Of a DNA stretch of 64,000 bases, positions 35,285-44,075 are shown piece after piece. A model generated the notes under the pieces. It ran no database searches and was not told the DNA's origin. It saw only the letters and a program-made list of their open reading frames with translations. A program made the translations under genes and the position numbers. The DNA lies in contig JAFIET010000005.1 of the NCBI GenBank assembly GCA_020832405.1, positions 1 to 64,000 of the forward strand, in the 5' to 3' direction. This DNA comes from Balneolales bacterium. Its GTDB lineage: Bacteria > Bacteroidota > Rhodothermia > Balneolales > Cyclonatronaceae. Position 1 is the stretch's first letter. Every line of letters begins with the position of its first letter.

Positions 35285-35773
35285 ATGATAGTAAAAAAGC
35301 AAAAGCAGCAAAGGAAAAGAGACGTACTGCTAAAATCGGCCAGATATTCAGATTATACAGTAAAAGCAGCTTCATGGGAAAAATACTCCCATGATATTTT
35401 AAGTGTTCGTTTCAGTGTATTTGTACATGAACAGAAAGTTCCTATCGAACTGGAAGTTGATGGCTTTGACCCGGTATCTCACCATGTTGTTGTGTATAAC
35501 AGCAGCGGAAAGCCTGTTGCTACCGGAAGACTGACCCCCGATGGTAAACTTGGCCGGATGTCAGTTCTGAAGGAGTACCGCGGCAAGTACCTGGGACACC
35601 TGTTAATGGTGCAGCTGATGAGCAAAGCTTTTAAACAAGGGCATCGTATTATAGAGCTAAGCGCTCAAACCCATGCAATTCCATTTTATCAGAAGTATGG
35701 ATTTAATACAGTTGGTCGGGTTTATGATGATGCAGGCTTGCCTCATCAGAAGATGATTTATATCCATAAATAA
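35285..35773 (+). CDS. GNAT-family N-acetyltransferase (ElaA-like)
   Basis: A 162-residue acetyltransferase. FVHEQKVPIELEVDGFD, ATGRLTPDGKLGRMSVLKEYRGKYLGHLLM (acetyl-CoA-binding motif A, RGKYLG) and FYQKYGFNTVG (motif B) match the ElaA-like GNAT subgroup. The first 15 residues are strongly basic (KKQKQQRKR) and not part of the fold. The start is supported by AAAGGAG ten bases upstream. Acceptor unknown. Confidence 0.88.
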   Translation: MIVKKQKQQRKRDVLLKSARYSDYTVKAASWEKYSHDILSVRFSVFVHEQKVPIELEVDGFDPVSHHVVVYNSSGKPVATGRLTPDGKLGRMSVLKEYRGKYLGHLLMVQLMSKAFKQGHRIIELSAQTHAIPFYQKYGFNTVGRVYDDAGLPHQKMIYIHK

Positions 35774-35792
35774 AAAGACAAACCCTGATATG

Positions 35793-35831
35793 CGAAGAAG
35801 GCTTCCGGTACACAACCGGAAGCCTTCTTCG
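35793..35831. terminator. Perfect 17-bp inverted repeat, bidirectional terminator between convergent genes
   Basis: Arms 35793-35809 and 35815-35831 are exactly complementary around ACACA. It separates the plus-strand GNAT gene from the minus-strand gene ending at 35863. It lacks a T run but the stem is very stable. Confidence 0.75.
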
Positions 35832-35862
35832 TAACAGCCAGTTTTACCCTGTAAAGGCTTAG

Positions 35863-36369
35863 TTACGTTTGGTAGTACCAAAGCAACTCAGGCTTGAATT
35901 CTGTTCCGTAGAGCCGTCTTGAAATTCCGTCAAGGGCAATCTCACCCCGCTCAGCGAGATAAAGCTCATGGCCGGCTGTTGCCTCAAGAAACCCGAATTG
36001 AACCAGGTCGTTGATAATGAGATAGCCAAGTTCAGCAGTAGTGCCGCAGTTTTTCTGAGCAAACTCCCGGGTAAGAGGCGGCTGCGGCGGTAAACCTGCA
36101 AGCCCTAAAATGTTGAATTCAGCCGGAGTAAGCGGGTAGCCTTCCGAACCGGTTGTAAGCAGCGAATCCCAGGCTTTTTGAGAGTAATGAAGCCCAAACC
36201 AGCGCTTTGTTCTTTTGATTATTCGATGGGTAACTGCACAGCTTACTATTTCTGCTGCAGGTACATCGAAGGGTTCGCCCCTTGATCGGTAAAGGGAAAC
36301 GAGGGTGGCCAAATCCAGAATCTGAATATTAGGCGGATACAAAAAACAGGGTTGTACAAATGCTGACAT
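35863..36369 (-). CDS. Conserved-looking hypothetical protein downstream of topA
   Basis: A 168-residue protein with no family I recognise. It is soluble, with helical segments and a region (NDLVQFGFLEATAGHELYLAERGEIALDG) that resembles a small winged helix with a beta-hairpin wing, so nucleic-acid binding is conceivable. It starts 32 bases after the topA stop on the same strand and is probably co-transcribed with it. The stretch IIKRTKRWFGLHYSQKAW is basic. Function not assigned. Confidence 0.7.
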   Translation of the reverse strand: MSAFVQPCFLYPPNIQILDLATLVSLYRSRGEPFDVPAAEIVSCAVTHRIIKRTKRWFGLHYSQKAWDSLLTTGSEGYPLTPAEFNILGLAGLPPQPPLTREFAQKNCGTTAELGYLIINDLVQFGFLEATAGHELYLAERGEIALDGISRRLYGTEFKPELLWYYQT

Positions 36370-36401
36370 TAAAAACGGCTTACGACCCGGCAGGCAAGGG
36401 C

Positions 36402-39020
36402 CTATTTGGTTTTTTGTTTGATGAGCTCAACAGCCTGCTCCATACTGAAACTCTGTGCATCTGTATCTTTGGGCAGGCTGATGTTCTTTTTACCAAACTT
36501 AATGTACGGGCCGTAGCGGCCGTCAAGAATGTTGATAGCATCTCCTGTCTTGGGGTGAGGCCCGAGTTCTTTGAGTACCGATGCGCTGCCGCGCCCGCCA
36601 CCTCTGCCACCGGTTTTCTGCTGTGCAAGCACTTCGAGCGCCCGGTCGAGCTTTACATCAAGCACATTATCGTCTTTCCCGAGCGATTTAAACTTGCCGT
36701 CGTGCAGGATAAACGGACCGAAACGGCCAACGCCGGCTTTTACTTCCAATCCGGTTTCGGGGTGGTTGCCAAGGGTTCTGGGCAGGGAAAGAAGTTTCAG
36801 GGCCATCGGTAAATCTACGTCTTCGGTGGTCATGCCTTTGAGCAATGAGCCGCGTTTGGGCTTTTTATTGCTCTCAGTTACTTCACCAAGCTGCACATAC
36901 GGGCCATAGCGACCGGTAAGCATATAAATATTTTCTCCGGTTTCAGGGTGCCTGCCGAGAATATCGGGCCCTTCTTCCGAGATTTCGATCAGCTCTTTAA
37001 TTTTATCAGCTGTCAGGTCGCTTGGTTCCATACTTTCGGGGATGGAGGCTGAAACCACTTCTTCACCTTTTTTCATCTGAACATAGGGCCCAAAACGGCC
37101 TACGAATAGTTCGATACCGTCAAGCCCTTCGAGCGGAAGGTTAATTCTCCTTGCTTTGGCCGGGTCAATCTGCGACTCCTGTTTTTCAACGTTTTCTTTT
37201 AAGCCTTTTTCCCCTTCAAAATAAGATTTGATGTAGGAAAGGCGGTCGTAGGTGCCGTGGGCGATTTCATCCAGCTGATTTTCCATTTCGGAGGTGAAAT
37301 GCGTATCAACCACGTCAGGAAAGTGCGTTTCCAGCAGCTCTGTAACGGCAAATGCGGTAAAGGTAGGCACAAGGGCTGATCCGTCTTTTTTTGCATACTT
37401 CCGGTCCTGAATGGTTCCGATAATGGAAGCATAGGTGCTCGGCCGGCCAACACCTTCTTTTTCCAGAAATTTGATAAGGGTAGCTTCTGTAAAGCGGGCG
37501 GGCGGTTTCGTTTCGTGGGTTACGGCTTCAAGCTTTTTACAGCCCAGTGTGTCCTGTTCTTTAAGTGCAGGCAGAGGCTTATCCTGATCTTCCAGCTGTG
37601 CTTCCGGATCATCGCTTCCCTCAACATACGCCCGGAAATAGCCCGGAAAGAGGATGCGTTTCCCTGAGGCCTTGAAGTGGGTTTCGATGAGGCCTTCGTC
37701 AGTTGTTTTGTCGGCAATGTTTTGCCTGGCAGATGTTTTGCCGGGGGTAACGATACCCTCAATAAGCACATTGGTAAACGCAATGCGTGCTTCGGCCATT
37801 TGCGTGGCAACGGTGCGTTTCCAGATAAGGTCGTATAACTTGAGCTCGCGACCGCTAAGGCCGGTGTCGTTTGGTGTTTGAAACTGATTGCCGGCCGGCC
37901 GGATTGCTTCATGAGCCTCCTGAGCGGCTTTTGATTTGGTGGTGTACCGGCGCTCTTTTTCACTCAGGTACTCCGGGCCGTATAGTGATTCGACGCCCTT
38001 GCGTGCGGCGGTAATCGCCTGATTCGACAAAAAGGTAGAATCTGTACGCATATAGGTAATGAAGCCTTGTTCGTACAGGGCCTGTGCCACACGCATGGTA
38101 TCGCCTGCAGAGAAACCGAATTTCCGGTTGGCTTCCTGCTGAAGGGTTGAGGTTGTAAACGGAGGTGCCGGTGAGCGTTTCTGCACTTTGGTTTCAACCT
38201 GAAGCACACGCCACACGCCGTTTTCCAGTAACTGATTTTTGAGCATTTCAGCCTGCCCGAAGCTGAGCAGTTCAACGGCATCGGGCTTTTTGAGCTTGCC
38301 TGTGTTTTCATCGAAATCTTTTCCTGAAGCAAGGCGCTTGCCGTTAAGGGCACTCATTTCAGCCTCAAACTGAGAATTTTTGCTTTCCGGAAAAAGCACA
38401 GCTTTCAGATCGCAGTAGGTACCGCTACGGAACCGCATCCGCTCCCGCTCCCGGTCAACAATCAGCTTTACAGCAACAGACTGCACCCTGCCTGCGGAAA
38501 GGCCGGGTGCAATTTTCTTCCATAAAAGCGGGGAGATGGTATAGCCTGCAAGCCGGTCGATAATGCGGCGTGTTTCCTGCGCATCAACCAGATTCATATC
38601 GATTTCCCGAAACTCTGTGAGTGCTTTTTTGATGGCATCCTCAGTAATTTCATGAAAAACCATGCGCTTTACAGGCACCTTAGGTTTCAGAACTTCACGA
38701 AGGTGCCAAGAAATGCCTTCTCCTTCGCGGTCTTCGTCAGTTGCAAGTATCAGCTCATCAGCTTCTTTAATTAAATCCTTGAGCTTCTTAACAATTTTCT
38801 TTTTTTGTGTAGATACCACATAAAGAGGCTCATAGCCGTTTTCAGTGTTGATGCCCAACGAAGCCCATTTTTCTTTTTTCATATTGGCAGGCACTTCTTT
38901 GGCCGATGCCGGTAAATCGCGGATGTGCCCGTTAGAAGAATCTACCACATAGCCTTTTGGCAGGTATTTTTTGATGGTTTTAGCTTTGGTCGGGGACTCA
39001 ACAATGACTAAGGATTTCAT
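36402..39020 (-). CDS. topA: DNA topoisomerase I (type IA)
   Basis: Relaxes negative supercoils. The N-terminal Toprim domain is VIVESPTKAKTI with Glu8 and ATDEDREGEGI at 93-103 for Mg2+; the nucleophile is Tyr323 in ITYMRTDST. It has 872 residues. In place of the Cys4 zinc fingers of E. coli TopA the C-terminus carries four GRFGP/GRYGP repeats (about residues 650-860), as in many Bacteroidota. Start MKSLVIVESPTKAK is unambiguous. It is 24 bases behind the peroxiredoxin gene on the same strand. Confidence 0.95.
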   Translation of the reverse strand: MKSLVIVESPTKAKTIKKYLPKGYVVDSSNGHIRDLPASAKEVPANMKKEKWASLGINTENGYEPLYVVSTQKKKIVKKLKDLIKEADELILATDEDREGEGISWHLREVLKPKVPVKRMVFHEITEDAIKKALTEFREIDMNLVDAQETRRIIDRLAGYTISPLLWKKIAPGLSAGRVQSVAVKLIVDRERERMRFRSGTYCDLKAVLFPESKNSQFEAEMSALNGKRLASGKDFDENTGKLKKPDAVELLSFGQAEMLKNQLLENGVWRVLQVETKVQKRSPAPPFTTSTLQQEANRKFGFSAGDTMRVAQALYEQGFITYMRTDSTFLSNQAITAARKGVESLYGPEYLSEKERRYTTKSKAAQEAHEAIRPAGNQFQTPNDTGLSGRELKLYDLIWKRTVATQMAEARIAFTNVLIEGIVTPGKTSARQNIADKTTDEGLIETHFKASGKRILFPGYFRAYVEGSDDPEAQLEDQDKPLPALKEQDTLGCKKLEAVTHETKPPARFTEATLIKFLEKEGVGRPSTYASIIGTIQDRKYAKKDGSALVPTFTAFAVTELLETHFPDVVDTHFTSEMENQLDEIAHGTYDRLSYIKSYFEGEKGLKENVEKQESQIDPAKARRINLPLEGLDGIELFVGRFGPYVQMKKGEEVVSASIPESMEPSDLTADKIKELIEISEEGPDILGRHPETGENIYMLTGRYGPYVQLGEVTESNKKPKRGSLLKGMTTEDVDLPMALKLLSLPRTLGNHPETGLEVKAGVGRFGPFILHDGKFKSLGKDDNVLDVKLDRALEVLAQQKTGGRGGGRGSASVLKELGPHPKTGDAINILDGRYGPYIKFGKKNISLPKDTDAQSFSMEQAVELIKQKTK

Positions 39021-39044
39021 ATAAAAAGTTAATACGTGATATAA

Positions 39045-39518
39045 TTAGAGAGAATCGATGAGTTCAAGCAGTTCTGTTGCATGATCAGCAGGATTGAGCT
39101 TCTCGATTACTCCCAAAACGGATCCGTCTGTACCGATTACAAAGGCTGAACGGGAAGGACCTTCGTAAGTTTTGCCGTACATTTTTTTCTCAACAACAGA
39201 ATCTGTTGCCTTTGAAAAGGCGTTCGCGGGGTCTGAGGCCAAAATATAGCTTATGCCAAGCTTCTGCGCATACTTTTTATGTGAACCGCAGCTATCCTTT
39301 GAAATGGCGATGAGGTTGTAGCCTCTTTCCGCAAAACTGCCTGCATGTTCGGCAAGGCTTTTATTTTGTTTATCGCAGCTGCCGGTATTGTTTTTCATAT
39401 AAACAGAAACGATTGCAGGCTTATCAAGCAGCTCAGCAAAGCTGACTTCCGTTTCTGATCCGCCCCGAATTACCTTAAGAGTGAATTCTGTATTGATTTT
39501 ATCGCCTTTGGTTACCAT
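39045..39518 (-). CDS. Peroxiredoxin of the Bcp/PrxQ type with atypical active-site loop
   Basis: A 157-residue thiol peroxidase. The peroxidatic cysteine is Cys48 in NNTGSCDKQ; the conserved Arg is in GPSRSAFVIG. A second Cys at 77 (SKDSCGSHKKYAQKLGI) could be the resolving cysteine; the usual resolving position five residues after the first Cys is not cysteine. The nearly universal Pro of the PxxxTxxC loop is Met41 here. The fold is otherwise typical (AISKDS...SHKKYA). Membership in the family is clear, activity is likely but not proven. Confidence 0.85.
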   Translation of the reverse strand: MVTKGDKINTEFTLKVIRGGSETEVSFAELLDKPAIVSVYMKNNTGSCDKQNKSLAEHAGSFAERGYNLIAISKDSCGSHKKYAQKLGISYILASDPANAFSKATDSVVEKKMYGKTYEGPSRSAFVIGTDGSVLGVIEKLNPADHATELLELIDSL

Positions 39519-39795
39519 AGTGCAAAAAAAGTTTGGTTTTGGTTGATGTTATTGAACATCCGGTTTTCAGAAACCACTGAAGCCAGCTCATTTTTTTCAC
39601 AACAATTTTTCTAAAGGGCAAAATGAAAAAGTTTCCCCAATAAAAAAAGAAGCATAAAAATTGCGCAAGGGCAGGCCCTGCAGTTTTCGGTAAAGGATGT
39701 GTGGCCCAAAATGGAACCAGGCCTTATAAACGTTCCTTAAATGCCTTTACAGCTGAATAAAGCCAGCCTCGTTGCAGTCTGAATATACTGCTGAT

Positions 39796-40128
39796 TCAGG
39801 CCCTGGCATCACTGAAGAGCCGCTGAACACCTTCGGCCTTGTTGGCTATGCTTTCACAAACCAGATCGCACAGGTTGTAAACCGATTCGTCTGCAATAAA
39901 ATAATACACATGGAGGCCCTCTTTACGCCGGCCGAGGATGCCGTGCGAAATAAGCAGGGAAAGATGTTTGGATACATTCGCCTGCCCGGCCCCCGTAAGC
40001 TCTACCAGGTCCTGAACGCAGTACTCCCCCTTTTGCAGGCAAGCGAGAAGGCGCAGACGCATAGGCTCACCTAACACTTTAAACCGCTGTGCTACGTGTT
40101 CGAGGGTTTGGTCGTTAAGTTTAGGCAT
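39796..40128 (-). CDS. ArsR/SmtB-family winged-helix repressor
   Basis: A 110-residue dimeric repressor. The recognition region is ELTGAGQANVSKHLSLLISHGIL, followed by the wing RRKEGLHVYYF. It has cysteines at 30, 37, 87 and 91. Cys37 sits at the start of helix 3 as in ArsR-type sensors, and Cys87/Cys91 lie in the last helix, so a metal or thiol/persulfide sensor is plausible. A palindrome ACTTAAGT eight bases before its start could be an operator for self-control. No transporter or oxidoreductase is adjacent that would name its inducer. Confidence 0.85.
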   Translation of the reverse strand: MPKLNDQTLEHVAQRFKVLGEPMRLRLLACLQKGEYCVQDLVELTGAGQANVSKHLSLLISHGILGRRKEGLHVYYFIADESVYNLCDLVCESIANKAEGVQRLFSDARA

Positions 40129-40551
40129 ACAAAATACTTAAGTGAAAAATAAGGGAGCTTGGGTTGAACAATTATGATTCCCGGAGCATGTAAACGGTAG
40201 TTGAAAACAATTTGTGAAGCGACTTTATAAGGTATGAAAAACGCAACTATATAACTAATCGGTAATTTAATGTGTTTGTGATCTGAGAATGCATTGAATG
40301 TATCTTGGTTCTAAATCGTTTGTATCTTAAGTTCAGCCGCCATACCCGGGCTGTAAAACCTGATTTACGCTGCCATCAGCTGCTATCAAACTGCTTACTA
40401 ACAATGCCTGATTCATTTCCTTCCTCCCAAAGCCTGCACCGGCTTTTTTGATACTCCGCAAAAAAAAATTCAAATTTGCTGTAAGGTTTCAGGCCTGTGT
40501 GAATCTTAATGCAAAACAACTAATACGAGAACAAAAAAGGAGACACAACAT
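40129..40551. other. Divergent regulatory region between the ArsR-type gene and ssb
   Basis: A 423-base gap with no supported gene. It holds the ACTTAAGT palindrome near 40137-40144 close to the repressor start and the strong ribosome-binding site AAAAAAGGAG at 40533-40542 before ssb. The rest is A/T rich and shows no repeats. Confidence 0.45.
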
Positions 40552-41013
40552 ATGTCCAGTTTAAATAAAGCAATGGTTATCGGTAACTTAGGTGCTGATC
40601 CAGAGGTACGCTATACTTCAAATAACACAGCTGTTGCTACACTTAGTGTGGCAACCTCCGAGCGTTACCGCGATAACAACGGTGAACTGCAGGAGCGGAC
40701 CGAGTGGCACAGAATTATCGCCTGGGGTAAGCTTGCTGAACTCTGCCAGAATTATCTGAAAAAGGGTAACAAAGCCTACTTTGAAGGGCCGATACAAACC
40801 CGGCAGTGGGAAGATAAAGACGGACAAAAGCGTTACACTACGGAAATTAAGGCTTTGAACATCGTGCTGCTGACACCCCCCGGGCAGGGCAGTTCAGGAG
40901 GTGATTACAGCAGCTCAGGCGCTGCATCAAAGCCTGGTATAGCCGCATCGGGCGATGTTAACAATTTCTCAGATAATACACTTAACGAGGTCGAAGACGA
41001 CCTTCCGTTTTAA
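40552..41013 (+). CDS. ssb: Single-stranded DNA-binding protein
   Basis: Binds ssDNA during replication and repair. The OB fold starts NKAMVIGNLGADPEVRYT and includes TEWHRIIAWGKLAELC and YFEGPIQTRQW. A Gly/Ser-rich linker leads to the acidic tip EDDLPF, the docking motif for partner proteins. 153 residues. It is followed by a terminator and then the gldE-like gene, the same order as in gliding Flavobacteria. Confidence 0.95.
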   Translation: MSSLNKAMVIGNLGADPEVRYTSNNTAVATLSVATSERYRDNNGELQERTEWHRIIAWGKLAELCQNYLKKGNKAYFEGPIQTRQWEDKDGQKRYTTEIKALNIVLLTPPGQGSSGGDYSSSGAASKPGIAASGDVNNFSDNTLNEVEDDLPF

Positions 41014-41035
41014 CGCCCGGCCCTGTAAACAACCC

Positions 41036-41080
41036 AAAGCCCGATCTGCAAGCTGTAGCAGGCCGGGCTTTGTTATTTTA
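41036..41080 (+). terminator. Rho-independent terminator of ssb
   Basis: AAAGCCCG (41036-41043) pairs with CGGGCTTT (41064-41071) with an inner CTGC/GCAG stem, then TGTTATTTT. Confidence 0.8.
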
Positions 41081-41251
41081 TCAAACCGGCAACTTGCAGG
41101 GCAGTTACACTGACTGTTAGCAGGTGAAAGATGCCACTTTTAATTAGTATATTTAGAACTGTATTTTTAAGGTTTACCTTTTGCCTTTACCGAAAAAAAC
41201 GCCGGCCTTATTCCGGGTTAGTGCGTACTGATTACTAATTTATCTGTTCCG

Positions 41252-42658
41252 TTGGAGCCTCCGCATTTATCACTGTCTGATTTTAGCATTGCTGTCGCGC
41301 AAACGCAGGCTGAAGCCATCGGGCATCTCAATACCCTGGATCCTGTAGAAACCGGGCTGCAGTTACTTGTCATTTTTCTGGGGCTCATCTTTTCGGCCTT
41401 CTTTTCCGGTTCTGAAGTCGCCTACTTTTCGCAGCAGAATACAACCCGCTTCAGCGATAAAGAAAAGCGGCTCGACAGTCAGGAGATGCGTGTAAAGCGC
41501 ATGCTTGATGAGCCACGGCGGCTGCTTGCTACCATTTTAATCGGAAATACAACAGCTAATATAGTAACAGCCGTTTTTGCTGCTGTTGTAACCGGTAAAC
41601 TTATTAAAGCCTTCGCTTTACCGGCCTGGCTTATTTTTTCGGCCGAAATACTGATTCTCACTTTTACTATTGTAATCCTGACTGAGATTACGCCGAAAAT
41701 TCTTGCTTTAAAAAATACCTATACTATTTCCCGGCGCCTCAGCGGCCTGCTGTTGTTTTTCTTTTTGATTTTATCGCCCCTTGCCCGCATTATCGCTCAC
41801 TCAGCTGCCAAGCTCGAAGCCCGGATTCCAACACAGCAGGATGAGATCAGCTCAGAAGATATCAAAACCATTGCTGAAGTTGGTGAAAGGCAAGGTACCT
41901 TAAAGGGGGAAGAACGTGAGATTATCGAAAACGTAATTGAGTTCAGCAATACGCAGGTAAAAGAAATAATGACCTCAAGGGTAAACATGGTTGCAGTTTC
42001 TACAGAGGCAACTTTGGATGACGTGCTTGCCCTCATCCGGGAAAAAAGCATCTCCCGCTTCCCTTTGTTCGACGGTGATCTTGATACCATAACCGGTATT
42101 ATTCACGCCAAAGATATTCTTCCGTTTCTGCTGTCCAATCAGGACAGCTCCGTAATAAACTGGCAAACCAATGCCCGAAAGGCGTTGTTCGTGCCTACCT
42201 CAAAAAAAATTGATGACCTCCTTCGCGATTTTCAGCGGGAGAAAACACACGTTGCTATTGTTGTTGATGAGTACGGAGGTACCGAAGGCCTCATTACACT
42301 TGATGACATTCTCGAGGAAATTATCGGCGAAATTCATGATGAGCACAGCGAGACCGAAGAGCTTTTTGCCCGTACTGAAAACGGAGATTACATTTTTGAA
42401 GCAAGAGTCGATCTCGATGATGTAGCGCAGGTGCTTGACCGTGAACTTACAACCGACAATGACGAGTATGAAACCCTGGGTGGGTTAGTGTATCACCTAA
42501 CCGAGCGTATCCCCGAAGAAGGGGAACAGATCATATTCAGGGGCCTGGAGCTAACGGTACATGAAACTGAGAACAACCGCCTCCGGAAAATAAGAATTCA
42601 TGTGCTCCCCGATGATTATCTCGATGATGCCTCGGGTGAAGGAAGCGGAGCCGACTAA
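41252..42658 (+). CDS. gldE: GldE-like CNNM/CBS-domain membrane protein
   Basis: A 468-residue protein: an N-terminal CNNM (DUF21) membrane domain with about four helices (IFSAFFSGSEVAYFS, TILIGNTTANIV, TITEITPKILALK region), two CBS repeats (ITSRV-type MTSRVNMVAVS; TSKKIDDLLRDFQ) and a C-terminal CorC/transporter-associated domain. The family transports Mg2+/Co2+ or acts in gliding and T9SS (GldE). The position directly after ssb is the known gldE context in Flavobacterium, which, with PorX and T9SS cargo here, favours GldE. gldD is not next to it. The start is a TTG at 41252; no in-frame ATG precedes the first helix. It could equally be a general CorC-type transporter. Confidence 0.72.
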   Translation: MEPPHLSLSDFSIAVAQTQAEAIGHLNTLDPVETGLQLLVIFLGLIFSAFFSGSEVAYFSQQNTTRFSDKEKRLDSQEMRVKRMLDEPRRLLATILIGNTTANIVTAVFAAVVTGKLIKAFALPAWLIFSAEILILTFTIVILTEITPKILALKNTYTISRRLSGLLLFFFLILSPLARIIAHSAAKLEARIPTQQDEISSEDIKTIAEVGERQGTLKGEEREIIENVIEFSNTQVKEIMTSRVNMVAVSTEATLDDVLALIREKSISRFPLFDGDLDTITGIIHAKDILPFLLSNQDSSVINWQTNARKALFVPTSKKIDDLLRDFQREKTHVAIVVDEYGGTEGLITLDDILEEIIGEIHDEHSETEELFARTENGDYIFEARVDLDDVAQVLDRELTTDNDEYETLGGLVYHLTERIPEEGEQIIFRGLELTVHETENNRLRKIRIHVLPDDYLDDASGEGSGAD

Positions 42659-42730
42659 AGTTTTTTTGCAGGATGACGCACTTCTGCCCCGCCCTGCCTT
42701 TTCTGCTAATAACAAAACCTGCTTATTACT

Positions 42731-44023
42731 ATGATAGAACGCTACAGCCGGCCGCAAATGGCGGCAATATGGACCGATCAGGCGCAGTTCCAGGCCTGGC
42801 TTGATGTTGAACTTGCAGCCTGCCGTGCCTGGAGCGAGCTGGGGCACATTCCTTCCGAAGATGTGGATGAGCTGTACAACAATGCCGGCTTCTCAATTGA
42901 CAGAATCCTTGAAATTGAAGCTGTTACCCGGCACGATGTTGTAGCTTTTACCCGCGCGGTTTCTGAAACGCTGGGCCCCGAAAAAAAATGGATACACTAT
43001 GGCCTTACCTCAACCGATGTGGTTGACACAGCATGGGGGGTACGGCTCAAAAAAGCCAATGAAATTCTTGCCGCCGGCATTCAGCGCATGTGTGATGTGC
43101 TCGCTGCCAAAGCCATTGAGCACAAGCACAGCGTAATGATGGGCCGCACACACGGCATTCACGCAGAGCCCACAACTTTTGGCCTGAAATGCGCTCTTTG
43201 GTTTGCCGAGATGAAGCGCAACCAAAAGCGTTTTGTTATGGCCGCCGCTGATGTAGAAGTCGGTAAGCTTTCCGGGGCTGTTGGCACGTTTGCGAACATC
43301 CCGCCGGAGGTTGAGGAAATTACCTGCCGTATTCTCGGTCTCAAAGCTGCCGAGATTTCCACCCAAACCCTGCAGCGCGACCGCCACGCCTATTACGTAG
43401 CTACCCTTGCTACGATTGCATCCACCCTGGAAAAGATGGCAGTTGAAGTGAGACATCTCCAAAAAAGCGAAACCCGGGAAGCTGAGGAATATTTTGCCGC
43501 AGGTCAGAAGGGCTCGTCGGCCATGCCGCATAAACGGAATCCGATTTCTTCAGAAAACATCACCGGTTGTGCAAGGGTGATTCGCGGCTACATGATTACG
43601 GCATTCGAGAACGTGCCGCTGTGGCATGAGCGCGATATTTCACACTCATCAGCGGAGCGCATCATCCTGCCCGATGCTACCATTTTGCTGGACTATATGC
43701 TCCACCGATTCGCCCGCGTTATGGAGCAGCTTGTGGTTTTCACCGGTCGCATGAAGTCGAATATAGACCTCACACACGGTCTTGTTTTTTCTCAGCGCGT
43801 GATGCTCAAGCTCATAGATAAAGGGCTCAGCCGCGAAAAAGCCTACGATACAGTACAGCCGCTTGCCATGCAGGCCTGGGAGCAGCAAACACATCTCAAA
43901 CCCCTGGTTTTGGGCAGTGATGCCGTACGTGAGAAACTCTCGGAAGAAGATGTTGAAGACGCATTCGATCTTGGCCACCATATGGCGCAGGTTAACCGGA
44001 TTTTTGCCCGTGTCGGGCTTTAG
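42731..44023 (+). CDS. purB: Adenylosuccinate lyase
   Basis: Catalyses two steps of purine synthesis (SAICAR to AICAR, adenylosuccinate to AMP). The fumarase-superfamily signature [11 protein letters not shown] is intact, with the TSTDV segment ([11 protein letters not shown]) and [15 protein letters not shown]. 430 residues, as usual. It starts 72 bases after the gldE-like gene. Confidence 0.95.
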   Translation: MIERYSRPQMAAIWTDQAQFQAWLDVELAACRAWSELGHIPSEDVDELYNNAGFSIDRILEIEAVTRHDVVAFTRAVSETLGPEKKWIHYGLTSTDVVDTAWGVRLKKANEILAAGIQRMCDVLAAKAIEHKHSVMMGRTHGIHAEPTTFGLKCALWFAEMKRNQKRFVMAAADVEVGKLSGAVGTFANIPPEVEEITCRILGLKAAEISTQTLQRDRHAYYVATLATIASTLEKMAVEVRHLQKSETREAEEYFAAGQKGSSAMPHKRNPISSENITGCARVIRGYMITAFENVPLWHERDISHSSAERIILPDATILLDYMLHRFARVMEQLVVFTGRMKSNIDLTHGLVFSQRVMLKLIDKGLSREKAYDTVQPLAMQAWEQQTHLKPLVLGSDAVREKLSEEDVEDAFDLGHHMAQVNRIFARVGL

Positions 44024-44024
44024 C

Positions 44025-44050
44025 GGCTTTGGCCAGGCCTGACCAAAGCC
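44025..44050. terminator. Hairpin between convergent purB and menE
   Basis: GGCTTTGG (44025-44032) pairs with CCAAAGCC (44043-44050) and the loop contains the palindrome AGGCCT. It begins two bases after the purB stop. No clear T run. Confidence 0.55.
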
Positions 44051-44075
44051 TGCAATAAAGGAGGCGGGAATTAAA

